Source: Flavobacteriales bacterium UBA979 (GTDB taxonomy: Bacteria > Bacteroidota > Bacteroidia > Flavobacteriales_D > Sanyastnellaceae). Taken from it: a stretch of 27,041 bases of DNA. The notes beneath the pieces were generated by a model. It saw nothing but the letters and a program-made list of their open reading frames with translations. It had not been told where the DNA came from and did not search any database. Below, one piece after another: positions 17,437-25,603 of the stretch (within the stretch, counting starts at the first letter, position 1; each line of letters starts with the position of its first letter). The stretch is taken from contig DBBR01000009.1 of the NCBI GenBank assembly GCA_002292325.1, positions 1-27,041 on the forward strand, in the 5' to 3' direction. A program made the position numbers and the translations under genes.

Positions 17437-20400
17437 TTACAGATTTCCAAGCAGCTCATCAATTGCGTCGAGGTCGGCTTCGTCGATGTCATTGGAGATG
17501 TAATCTGAGGTGTTTTGGTTCTGGCTAATTTCATCAAAAAGACGATTGAATGTCAATTGAAATGCTTCGGCGTCGAAATCGGGGTGCGTGCGGAGCATCC
17601 ATGTCATTCTCCCCCCGCGGATCATGGCATTCACTTCCACGACGCTGAGAGTAAGATTCTTCCCGTCTGACATGGGACCTTGAGCGATGGTGGAAGGCGC
17701 TGCAATTCCTCCGCGGTCTTCATCGAAATTCCCCAAATAATTGAGCAAAACGGGGAAGGGCGGTTGCTGCCATTCGGGCTGTGCCATGTAGGTCAAACCA
17801 CTGTGTGGCAAATCTTCAAAGGCTTTTTGTATGGACTCAAGGAGCTTGTCTTCAGCAGGCCAATCATGTGCGAAGACCGGATAAAACTGCGTGAACCATC
17901 CCAAAGAGTCTGACAATTCGGACACCCCATCGTAGCTGCGTCCATGCGTTTCAAAGAAGACGGCTGTTGGCGGCAATTTTAATGCCGCCCAAGCCCGGAG
18001 AAAAAGGAAGAGGAATTTTTCGTTGGAGGCAGCACCAAATCCGCTGCTTTGTGTGAAAGCTGAAGTGGCCGCTGCGTCCCATTCCCATTCGAGGTAGGTG
18101 CTTTCATCCAGACTGCAGCGGGACCAATCCTTAAATGGATGGGTGATTTCGGTACCGTAATAGCTGGACGATTCTGTTTGGTTTGCCTCTGCCAACTCCA
18201 AAAACCGCTGATGCACCTTCCCAAAGACTTCAGGACCAAAATGCGCTCCGGCTTGGCCCGACAAGGTCGCCTGCAATTCATCCAAGAAGACCCGCCATGA
18301 GTAGCCGTCGCAATAGAAATGGTGAATGGCGGCGAACAAAAACAGCTGACCATTCCTTTCAAAAATGGCACCTCCAGCCACTGGGCCACGTTCCAAATCA
18401 AAGGCTTTCTGAATTTCTGTACAATGCGCCGTAATTTCCGCCTCATGGGTGCAGGAATGCACAGCGACTTGAGGCGGCATCCCCTCGACCCACCCGTTGC
18501 GATACACCTTCTGGAGGATTTGAAATTGACGAAGCGATGTCCTGAGTACCTCCGCGAGCTGTTGGGTCTCACCGGGCACGAGCAATTCGAGCAGGATGGA
18601 TTGGTTGTAATGGTTCTTATTGCCTTCCGCGTGCTGCAAGAACCATTGTTGAATCGGGGTGAGTTCAGTCGCATGACCGGTGACTTGAATGGCCCCTTCG
18701 CTGTTCACAATCCCACCAATCCATTCACTCAAGGACGGAGCATTCAATAGGGCTCCCAAATCCACGTCAAACCCGCGCCCTCTTAATTTACCCACGATGC
18801 GCAAAGCTGTGATGCTGTCTCCCCCTTGCTCGATGAGGCTCAAATGACCATTCAGATAACTGAACTCGGGGAGGTGTGAGCGCAGGAAACGATTGAAACC
18901 GTCGTTCTTGTGCTCCGCGCGGTAACTGCGGACTGATTCGATGAGGTCTTCGCTCATCACTACTTCCTGGGGCGTGCACCAAACCGGAAGCCCTTCCTGA
19001 AGAATGGATTGGATGCGGGACTCCAAATACGCAGGTCCTTGAACAAAGAGAACAATGGCACCGTCCACGATTTCGCAAAGAACAGCGGGGACCGCAGGCG
19101 CTTGAGCTCGGACCAGTCGTTCGATCGAGGTATTCCGCACGCGATTGCCAAACCGCTCGAATGATCTGAGGTCCGCGAGGCCTGTAAATCCGCTCGCGGA
19201 AGTGTAAACAGCCCACCCCGGAACCAATTCCCGCCCGGGAACTCCCTCGGATTGCGGAAACCTGAGGCGATCGAAATTTCCCCTCCATTCATGGTCGTTG
19301 AGAAGCCAATTCCATTCCCCATTGGGCATGCGTTGCACGATCATCGGGAACGTGAATTTTTCGGACCAATCTTTCACCAAACAAATGGCATCGGAGGGCA
19401 GCATCGGCAGTTGTGAAGATGCCAGAACGGGAATCAGCGGCCAAGTGTCGGCTTGATGAAGCAGCGAACGCAAGGCATGGGACACAATTGGAGCGTACGC
19501 AACGGGAACGGACACCTGCTGTTCGTTGAGTATGCCGGCGATGTGCTGGAGGCCTTCCCACCGCACAGCCATTCCAGAATTCACACGCAACCTCAATGGT
19601 CCTGCATTTTTGGTCGCTGCAGGCACCAGATGAGATGGGATCAACCCTTGCGGCTCCAGCCGTCCGCAATAAATGGTTCCTTTTGGTAGCGATTTGATTT
19701 GCTTGAGGTAGGCCAATTGCTGTTGCACGCGCTTCCAGCCAACCCGCCGCAGGTGCTCTGTATGCAACGCGTGCTTCCAGGCATCGTCGCGATTCAGCCA
19801 CGCACCCAATAGGGCGGAGTCCAGCGCCTGATCGATTCCGGCAACTGGAACATCCGGCAAGGACTGAAGCAATGCCGCTTCATCGAGTTTACCGTTCGCA
19901 GTTGTTGGGAATGCCGCCACCACAACAAATCGATGCGGAATCATATACGGCGGAAGTGCAGAAGCCAGGGCATCGTAGAAGGCAATGTTTGGATCCGATG
20001 TTTGAACAAAGCAAACCAGTTGGTTGCCTTGATTGAAAGGCACGATGCATGCGTGAGACTCTAGGGCAAACGTATCATACAAGGCTTTCCGAATCTCATC
20101 GGTTTCAATGCGGTAACCATTCAGTTTCAATTGCCCATCTTTCCGGGACACGAAAAGCAGGTTGCCATCTTCTTGCATGCACACGACATCACCGGTCTTG
20201 TATACCAATCCCTGAGGCATGGTTTCCAGCTTCAGGAAGGAACCGACCGTCAATGCCGCATCGTTCAAATAACCTGAGGCCAACGAGGTTCCGGTCACGT
20301 AAAGTTCGCCTTCCACCCCACGCGGTACGGGCCGCCCATGGTCATCCATCACGGCAACCCCCATGCCGGCGATGGGTGTTCCAATCAAGGGAACCTCCCC

Positions 20401-23400
20401 TCTTTGGACCTCCCTCACGGTGCATCCTACGGTCACCTCCGTAGGGCCGTATTCGTTGATGAGCCGATGATCGGGGTTGGACAAACAGGCCGCTGCATGG
20501 GATGCTTGGAGCGCTTCGCCGCCCACTACGAAAGTCTTCGGCGTTGCTCGTTCGAACCATTCCGGTTCGGCGAGTTGAATGTGCGACGGCGTGAGTTTCG
20601 CCACATGGCACGCTGCATCTTGGAGGCAAATCTGCAGGCTCTCATAGGGAGACACGTGTTCTGAATGCACGTTGATTTCACAGCCATTAACGAGGCCGCC
20701 GAGTAGTTCAGTCAATGTGAAATCGAAGGATAATGGCGTAAAAACGTGGACGGTGCCGGGGTCAGTTTGCTGGAAGTACGAATTTTGACAATGTGCCAAA
20801 TAATTGCTGAGCGCACGGTGAGCAATTGCAACTCCTTTTGGAACGCCCGTCGACCCGGAAGTGAATAGCGCATATGCTGGCCGATCCAATTGATTCGGAA
20901 CACCTCGCAGAGGGGCCGAGTCTTGTTGGAGTGCCATCAGGTTTTCAGCCTTCAGAATCAATTTGATCTCGGCCTGCTTCATCACCTGTTGCACGCGGGG
21001 TTCCGGCCATGACACATCCACCGGGACGAAGGCTTTCCCCGACTTGAGTATGGCCAAAACAGCAATCAGCACTTCGGCACTTCGGGGCATTTGAATCCCG
21101 ATGTATGAACTCGCTTGGAATTCCGGCATTCGTTCCAGTTGACCCGCGGCCTGATTGGTCAGCTGATCCAGCTCAGCGAAAGTGTAGGTGGATTGTTCAT
21201 CGCGAATGGCGGTGGCGTTGGGGCGACGTTGAACCTGGCTTTGAAAAGCATCCAAAATGTGCGTCAGCTCGACGGGACTGTCATTGAATGTTATGCTCTC
21301 ACGGGGCTTCAACTCACCCTGCTTTGGACTTCCCTCTAAATGGTTTTGAAGGCCTTGGATCCAAGGCTGACTCATGCTGAGTTGATGCCAAATAACGAGG
21401 CCCTTTTCTGACGGTACGAGCACCAATTCAAATGCTTCCCAAGAAGAAACCGCTGCCTCGTCCAGCACACACAAGAGATTCGAGTGAATCGGGAGGTTGC
21501 CCGCGATGAAATCCTTGAAAACGTCCCGGTGTTGTTTCAGCCCTTGCCATTGTTCTTCCAGCAATTTGGCATCGGTGTTGGGGTCATCCAATGCCATTGG
21601 AAACACCTCACCTTCCTGGGCAACGCACCATTGAAAACCGGCATGTTGCCAAACCCGGTCCCGCAGGAAGTGTGCGAAATGCTCCATCAAGTCCTTACCA
21701 CAAAGGTGAACGCCCTCCAATCGAACTTCTCGGAATTCTCCGTTGCGAGGGACCGAGGCGTTCCTCCAAATGCCAGGATATTCGGAGAAGGCGAAGCGAT
21801 TCCAATGCACCAAACCACCTTCACCGGGGTCATCCGTCTGCTCGACGACCTCAACATCGGAAAAGACCTCCGTCCACGAGGGGCCTGAAGGAATGAATAC
21901 ATCACCGCCCACATGCGCAGGGTCGAATGTCGACACATCCAAGACCACCTGTGTCGGAGGGGGTGCGTCGAGGAGGGGCTGCCGAATGGGGTCGTCTGAA
22001 CGAGATTCAACCAAAAGGCGATGAAACCGCTTGAATTTTTGCTCTAAGGCTTGGATCAAATGGTGGTCAATCCTACGGGCATCGTAGACCATACGGATGT
22101 CGTATCCCTCATCCCTCGGGAAAACGCAAAATGTGATGGGATAACCGGTGACCTCTTTGACAGAAATGAGCTTGGCTTGAAACCCTTCGCTTTGTATGTC
22201 TTCGTATGGATAGTTTTCAAAAACGAAGAGGAGGTCGGCTGATTCTTTGGGCTCTGACACGAAGGTCTCGGTCAAGCGCGATTGAAGGGACTGATGTACC
22301 TCCTTTACCCACTCTGCTGCCGTTTGCTGTTTTACTTCAGGTAGAGGCAAGCTGACGTTGCGTATGAATAGCCCGACTGCTTCATCGATGTCGCCTTCCA
22401 GCACGTTCCGACCCGAACTGATGCCATGGATGTACAATCCTTCGGTAGAATCCATGCTCCGCAAGGCCAGGAACAATGCCGCTGCGCAAAGTACTTGTCG
22501 CGTGACTCCCAATTTCTGTAAGGTCTTCGGCTCTGCATCCCCTTCGCCTCCGAGGCGAAAGTGGTGTTCCTCAAAGCCGGCATGCCATTGGAAAGAATCG
22601 ATGTCCAATCGGAAAGGAACCCCCAAAGCCGATGAATCGTTTGGAGCCGACAAGCGATTTTCCCTTTCGATTTGAGTCAGCTGCAACTGATGGTTAGTTC
22701 GGGGATGAATGGAATCATCACCCATTGCAACACGCTGAAGAAAGTCACGGATCAAGATTCCAACGCTCCATCCATCCAAGATGACGTGATGATGTGTCCA
22801 AAGCAGGTAGTGTTTTCCTTTGACCCGGCAAAAAGTAATGCGCAGCAAGCCCTCTGGAAAGCCTCGCGCCAAATCCTCGGCAAGGGCCTCTTCAATGGAA
22901 GTCCACGTTCCATGAGAGACCTCCAACGGCGCTTTGGAGACCCTCTGAAATAAATCATCATCTCCCTCCTGTATCCGCACCCTCAGCTGGTCATAACTAT
23001 TCCAAATCGCAGATAGACATGACTCCAACACCTCAATCGCAGGGGACTTTTCCAATTCAAACAGGAATTGTTCATGGTACGCTCCCACGGTTTTCATCGC
23101 TTGATAATGGCCCCAGATTTTCTGTTGCATTTCAGCCAATGGGTAACGATCACTGCTGGTGATCACCCGAGAAGAAGCAGGAACCGCACCGATCTCAAAC
23201 CGCCAGGCATCCATCCGCGTTAAGCTGAGCAATTCGGAAAGGTTGACCGCAGCGCCTTGCTCCTTCATTTTCGCCAACATCCGAATGGCCTGGATGGAAT
23301 CGCCGCCATTCCCTTGAAAGCTCAAATCCCCTCGCAAAGGCGTGGCAAACACAGCGTTCCAAGCTTCGTCAAGGAGTTGTCGGTGCGAATTTTGCTGATC

Positions 23401-23964
23401 ATAGCATCGCACCCGGTAGTCTGCCAGGCACTGATGCCAATAGGCATTCCTTTCTGCGGTGGGTCGCTCCGCCATCAATTCCAAGACCATTTGCCTGATT
23501 TCGTCTGCGATGGAGGACAATCCGAGATCGACCGAAAAATGAAGGGTTTCCAGATCTTTGGAAAACATCAAAGACAGCGGAAAAGAGGGCAAGGCGGGAT
23601 TGGAGGAGTCCGAAACGACAAGCCCCCCTAAACCGGGATCTACAAAGTCATTCAAGTGCTGCAAGTGCTGCTTTAGCTCGGGCAATAGCAATTTCGCATC
23701 TTCACGCGCATTTCCTGACGTGCACATGTCCAAAGGGATGGCCATCAAACCATGTTGGTAAGCGAGTTGTAAATCGACGCGGTCCTCCACCAATTGATTC
23801 CGCAAAAAACAGATCAAGAGGACTTTGGCGTTGTTCACATTTCCTTTACACAGTGCTTTGAATCCAGCAGGTACAGGAACGTCCCACTCCTGCCTTTCTG
23901 CCGATAGAATCGGCAATGCAGACTGCAGTTTTACAGAGCTAAAATGGGATTCCCAATGGTTCAC
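17437..23964 (-). CDS. Nonribosomal peptide synthetase, T-C-A-T-E with extra degenerate domains
   Basis: A 2175-aa synthetase. The GTG at 23964 is chosen because AAGAGG lies three bases before it, overlapping the methyltransferase stop; the frame extends to 24129 but only through that gene and without NRPS-like sequence. Order: a half-condensation segment (about 30-165), carrier T0 (GGDS, S223), complete C (HHVILDG, H393, D397), a second half-condensation segment (735-880), A (895-1370; SGSTGVPKG, D1081, NEYGPTE, YKTGD, NGK1359), a degenerate A-like stretch (1375-1690), carrier T (QGGDS, S1717), and an epimerization domain (PIQQWF, HHFYCDG, ETHGR, NYLGNFD). The A pocket reads D-F-T-K-V-G-E-V-G-K, close to the Asn code DLTKLGEVGK, so D-Asn is the predicted unit. 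The last 15 residues (DEADLDAIDELLGNL) are acidic and may dock onto the next synthetase. Confidence 0.92.
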   Translation of the reverse strand: MNHWESHFSSVKLQSALPILSAERQEWDVPVPAGFKALCKGNVNNAKVLLICFLRNQLVEDRVDLQLAYQHGLMAIPLDMCTSGNAREDAKLLLPELKQHLQHLNDFVDPGLGGLVVSDSSNPALPSFPLSLMFSKDLETLHFSVDLGLSSIADEIRQMVLELMAERPTAERNAYWHQCLADYRVRCYDQQNSHRQLLDEAWNAVFATPLRGDLSFQGNGGDSIQAIRMLAKMKEQGAAVNLSELLSLTRMDAWRFEIGAVPASSRVITSSDRYPLAEMQQKIWGHYQAMKTVGAYHEQFLFELEKSPAIEVLESCLSAIWNSYDQLRVRIQEGDDDLFQRVSKAPLEVSHGTWTSIEEALAEDLARGFPEGLLRITFCRVKGKHYLLWTHHHVILDGWSVGILIRDFLQRVAMGDDSIHPRTNHQLQLTQIERENRLSAPNDSSALGVPFRLDIDSFQWHAGFEEHHFRLGGEGDAEPKTLQKLGVTRQVLCAAALFLALRSMDSTEGLYIHGISSGRNVLEGDIDEAVGLFIRNVSLPLPEVKQQTAAEWVKEVHQSLQSRLTETFVSEPKESADLLFVFENYPYEDIQSEGFQAKLISVKEVTGYPITFCVFPRDEGYDIRMVYDARRIDHHLIQALEQKFKRFHRLLVESRSDDPIRQPLLDAPPPTQVVLDVSTFDPAHVGGDVFIPSGPSWTEVFSDVEVVEQTDDPGEGGLVHWNRFAFSEYPGIWRNASVPRNGEFREVRLEGVHLCGKDLMEHFAHFLRDRVWQHAGFQWCVAQEGEVFPMALDDPNTDAKLLEEQWQGLKQHRDVFKDFIAGNLPIHSNLLCVLDEAAVSSWEAFELVLVPSEKGLVIWHQLSMSQPWIQGLQNHLEGSPKQGELKPRESITFNDSPVELTHILDAFQSQVQRRPNATAIRDEQSTYTFAELDQLTNQAAGQLERMPEFQASSYIGIQMPRSAEVLIAVLAILKSGKAFVPVDVSWPEPRVQQVMKQAEIKLILKAENLMALQQDSAPLRGVPNQLDRPAYALFTSGSTGVPKGVAIAHRALSNYLAHCQNSYFQQTDPGTVHVFTPLSFDFTLTELLGGLVNGCEINVHSEHVSPYESLQICLQDAACHVAKLTPSHIQLAEPEWFERATPKTFVVGGEALQASHAAACLSNPDHRLINEYGPTEVTVGCTVREVQRGEVPLIGTPIAGMGVAVMDDHGRPVPRGVEGELYVTGTSLASGYLNDAALTVGSFLKLETMPQGLVYKTGDVVCMQEDGNLLFVSRKDGQLKLNGYRIETDEIRKALYDTFALESHACIVPFNQGNQLVCFVQTSDPNIAFYDALASALPPYMIPHRFVVVAAFPTTANGKLDEAALLQSLPDVPVAGIDQALDSALLGAWLNRDDAWKHALHTEHLRRVGWKRVQQQLAYLKQIKSLPKGTIYCGRLEPQGLIPSHLVPAATKNAGPLRLRVNSGMAVRWEGLQHIAGILNEQQVSVPVAYAPIVSHALRSLLHQADTWPLIPVLASSQLPMLPSDAICLVKDWSEKFTFPMIVQRMPNGEWNWLLNDHEWRGNFDRLRFPQSEGVPGRELVPGWAVYTSASGFTGLADLRSFERFGNRVRNTSIERLVRAQAPAVPAVLCEIVDGAIVLFVQGPAYLESRIQSILQEGLPVWCTPQEVVMSEDLIESVRSYRAEHKNDGFNRFLRSHLPEFSYLNGHLSLIEQGGDSITALRIVGKLRGRGFDVDLGALLNAPSLSEWIGGIVNSEGAIQVTGHATELTPIQQWFLQHAEGNKNHYNQSILLELLVPGETQQLAEVLRTSLRQFQILQKVYRNGWVEGMPPQVAVHSCTHEAEITAHCTEIQKAFDLERGPVAGGAIFERNGQLFLFAAIHHFYCDGYSWRVFLDELQATLSGQAGAHFGPEVFGKVHQRFLELAEANQTESSSYYGTEITHPFKDWSRCSLDESTYLEWEWDAAATSAFTQSSGFGAASNEKFLFLFLRAWAALKLPPTAVFFETHGRSYDGVSELSDSLGWFTQFYPVFAHDWPAEDKLLESIQKAFEDLPHSGLTYMAQPEWQQPPFPVLLNYLGNFDEDRGGIAAPSTIAQGPMSDGKNLTLSVVEVNAMIRGGRMTWMLRTHPDFDAEAFQLTFNRLFDEISQNQNTSDYISNDIDEADLDAIDELLGNL
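18895..19842 (-). other. Degenerate adenylation-like segment between A and T
   Basis: Residues about 1375-1690 fill a place where normally only a few linker residues lie. By eye the order of A-domain landmarks can be followed in decayed form: PSHLVPA, LRLRVNSGMAV, VAYAPIVSHA (where YGPTE is expected), VYTSASGF (YxTGD expected) and FERFGNRVRNTSIE (the A8 region). All catalytic residues, including the TGD Asp and the A10 Lys, are missing. The alternative is an unrelated inserted domain. Confidence 0.4.
21325..21762 (-). other. Half-condensation segment, internal copy
   Basis: Residues about 735-880, between the complete C domain and the Asn-type A domain. It shares landmarks in the same order with the N-terminal copy: FLRD (766-769), FPMAL (788-792), DAKLL (798-802), LKQH (809-812), DF (818-819) and FELVLVPSEK (845 onward). 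It lacks any HHxxxDG motif, so it should not condense. Confidence 0.5.
23470..23877 (-). other. Half-condensation segment, N-terminal copy
   Basis: This part of the synthetase (residues about 30-165) resembles only the C-terminal lobe of a condensation domain, with no HHxxxDG site. Landmarks are FLRN (53-56), IPLD (76-79), DAKLL (89-93), LKQH (97-100), DF (106-107) and FPLSLMFSKD (128 onward). It matches a second copy further along the same protein, and it directly precedes a carrier domain that has no adenylation domain. Confidence 0.5.
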
Positions 23965-23971
23965 AACCCTC

Positions 23972-24748
23972 TTATTTACGGGTGATTTCAGCGATATACT
24001 GTAAGGAATCATCGGCCTGGTGAACGGTCTCCAGGCGCCAAGCGGTCGAAGCAAGCATTTCGTCCAATTCTTCCGGCGAGGCGAAAAGGTAATCGCTCCA
24101 AGGAGTAGCGAACTTTTTGTACCGAACACGCACCCTCATCTGGCCGCCCATTCGCCCTTGCCTCAAATTATGTGCAACGTATTCTCGGGTTTCCTCATCT
24201 AAGAACCCTTCATCATACGGGCTCATGGACTCCATAAAAACGGTGGATTGAGCATGGGTGCATTGTTCCAAGAGCGCCATGAAATGGCGGAAAAACTGGG
24301 CGTTCTGAAGCAGTCCCAAATTGTTTCCCCAAAACACCACATGATCGAACATCCAATCCGAAGGCCTTTGTTGAAAGTGGCCGACATCGCAAAGAATCGT
24401 GTGCTCTATTCCCCGCAATCTGCATGTTTCGACGGCGAGTGGAGAATTGTCCATGGCGTAAACCTCACACCCGTTTTGTTGGAAAAACAGAGCGTGCTTC
24501 CCACCCCCACACCCGACATCCAACACCCGACCATCCAAACGCTTGGCGAGCTGTTGCTGGGTTTGGGTCCAGTCTTCCAGGGGCTCGAAGTAAGCGTTGC
24601 TGTCACCATACAAAATGAACCTGCCATCGTCGCGCTCTTCGATTTCATATCCTCCGCGATGGTTCCCGGATTCAAAGCAATCGTGTATGTTGTTACCAAA
24701 AGCATCTTCACTTGGATGCAGTCCATGTATGAGGTGGGTGTCCTTCAT
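23972..24748 (-). CDS. SAM-dependent class I methyltransferase of the NRPS operon
   Basis: A 258-aa methyltransferase with Rossmann motif I RVLDVGCGGGKHA (D77, G79, G81, G83) and the acidic residue at the end of strand 2 in VYAMD (D100). A conserved WGNNLGLL segment takes the place of motif IV. The N-terminal 60 residues (YGDSNAYFEPLEDW) and the C-terminal FATPWSDYLFASPEELDEML are typical cap regions, and I cannot tell which atom is methylated. It is first in the operon, and its TAA overlaps the ribosome site of the synthetase gene, so translation is coupled. It is the only tailoring enzyme in the cluster, so methylation of the peptide or of the starter unit is the likely job. Confidence 0.85.
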   Translation of the reverse strand: MKDTHLIHGLHPSEDAFGNNIHDCFESGNHRGGYEIEERDDGRFILYGDSNAYFEPLEDWTQTQQQLAKRLDGRVLDVGCGGGKHALFFQQNGCEVYAMDNSPLAVETCRLRGIEHTILCDVGHFQQRPSDWMFDHVVFWGNNLGLLQNAQFFRHFMALLEQCTHAQSTVFMESMSPYDEGFLDEETREYVAHNLRQGRMGGQMRVRVRYKKFATPWSDYLFASPEELDEMLASTAWRLETVHQADDSLQYIAEITRK

Positions 24749-24794
24749 GATTTACTCTGCCAAAAATCCGTCCTTATCGCTTCCATTTTCCCGG

Positions 24795-24817
24795 TCATTG
24801 ATTTAAATACACAATGA
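24795..24817. promoter_or_regulatory. Inverted repeat upstream of the NRPS operon
   Basis: TCATTG (24795-24800) and CAATGA (24812-24817) form a perfect 6-bp inverted repeat around an AT-only core that itself contains the palindrome ATTTAAAT. Its centre lies about 58 bases before the methyltransferase start, in a 190-base AT-rich gap that must hold the operon promoter. An operator is possible. No convincing -33/-7 pair was found. Confidence 0.3.
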
Positions 24818-24938
24818 TTTTCCAGACTATGAAAGTATTCATAAAATCAATAAAATCAAGCATATCTGTTTGGACGGTTTTTGGTCTGTCGAAATCAAGA
24901 ACGATGCTTTTTCGATGCATTCCAAAGAACATCCTCCG

Positions 24939-25316
24939 CTACATTTGAATGAGTTCGATGTTGGATCGGATCAATTGAATGAAGCACATGAAAATAAAAG
25001 CATGTGAAAGCCATCTTGATCGAATCGCATGCCTTTTTATCCTCATCCCCAAAGCACTTTGCACAAGAACCAGCATCAAAGGCAAGACCAAAAGGTTGGA
25101 TTGAAAGGACTCCTGGAAATTTCCTAGGATGAGCAACTCACATGCTCTCGTGAGTCCACAAAATGGACAGTGGAGACCGAACAATGTTTCCACTAAGCAA
25201 ATATGAGGTATTCGTGATGCTCCAGCATAGAGCGCAATAAGAAGCACAAGCAGCGGCCCCCACGTCTTGAGCGTTTTATAATAGGGCCACCGAGTTATCG
25301 AAATCAATTTTCGCAT
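24939..25316 (-). CDS. DUF2752 family membrane protein
   Basis: A 125-aa protein with three predicted membrane helices and the family hallmark HCPFCGLTRAC (C50, C53, then G-x-T-R-A) between the first two. The function of DUF2752 is unknown; the CxxC pair could bind metal or be redox active. The ATG at 25316 is preferred to 25346, because it removes ten non-hydrophobic residues and shortens the overlap with the upstream gene to 41 bases. That overlap, in a different frame, suggests translational coupling in a three-gene operon of small membrane proteins. Confidence 0.8.
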   Translation of the reverse strand: MRKLISITRWPYYKTLKTWGPLLVLLIALYAGASRIPHICLVETLFGLHCPFCGLTRACELLILGNFQESFQSNLLVLPLMLVLVQSALGMRIKRHAIRSRWLSHAFIFMCFIQLIRSNIELIQM

Positions 25317-25599
25317 TGTATGCCAAGAGGAATATAAGGCAGCCAAGGGGAAAAAAGCAGATTCCTAGCGCCCAAGAAACCCAATTAGGGGCAAAAACGT
25401 AGACAATTGTTGCCTGCGTTCCATCTTTAGTCAGGGTCAATGTTGTCTTCTGGGTGAAAAAGGTGTCCGACCGTGTGAAAACGTGTTGTCGTTCGTTCTC
25501 CATCGTGACAATTCCCAAGTTGGGGAGGCGTTCAGCGATTTGGCCTAATGTACCATCGTCAGGGGAGAGGCCTCCCATATTTTTGATGCCTTGGAACAT
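25276..25599 (-). CDS. Small membrane protein, 107 aa, unrecognised
   Basis: I do not recognise a named family. The first 70 residues are soluble, with beta-like segments (QKTTLTLTKDGTQATIVYVF). They are followed by one strong membrane segment, WVSWALGICFFPLGCLIFLLAYN, and a short polar tail. The core ICFFPLG-LI-L recurs in the membrane segment of the zinc-ribbon protein encoded just upstream. The ATG at 25599, four bases after that gene's stop, is chosen over a GTG at 25626 that would overlap it. Tight spacing on both sides puts it in one operon with the zinc-ribbon and DUF2752 genes. Confidence 0.65.
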   Translation of the reverse strand: MFQGIKNMGGLSPDDGTLGQIAERLPNLGIVTMENERQHVFTRSDTFFTQKTTLTLTKDGTQATIVYVFAPNWVSWALGICFFPLGCLIFLLAYNAKIDFDNSVALL

Positions 25600-25603
25600 G
25601 ACT

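Noticed and set aside
23965..24129. N-terminal extension of the upstream NRPS to 24129
   Set aside because: It overlaps the methyltransferase gene, shows no NRPS-like sequence and has no ribosome site. The GTG at 23964 has a good one.
9657..24748. Siderophore biosynthesis as the function of the NRPS operon
   Set aside because: An Orn code and a TonB receptor in the same window suggest it, but there is no ornithine hydroxylase, acyltransferase, catechol gene or exporter, and the receptor lies about 9 kb away in another operon.
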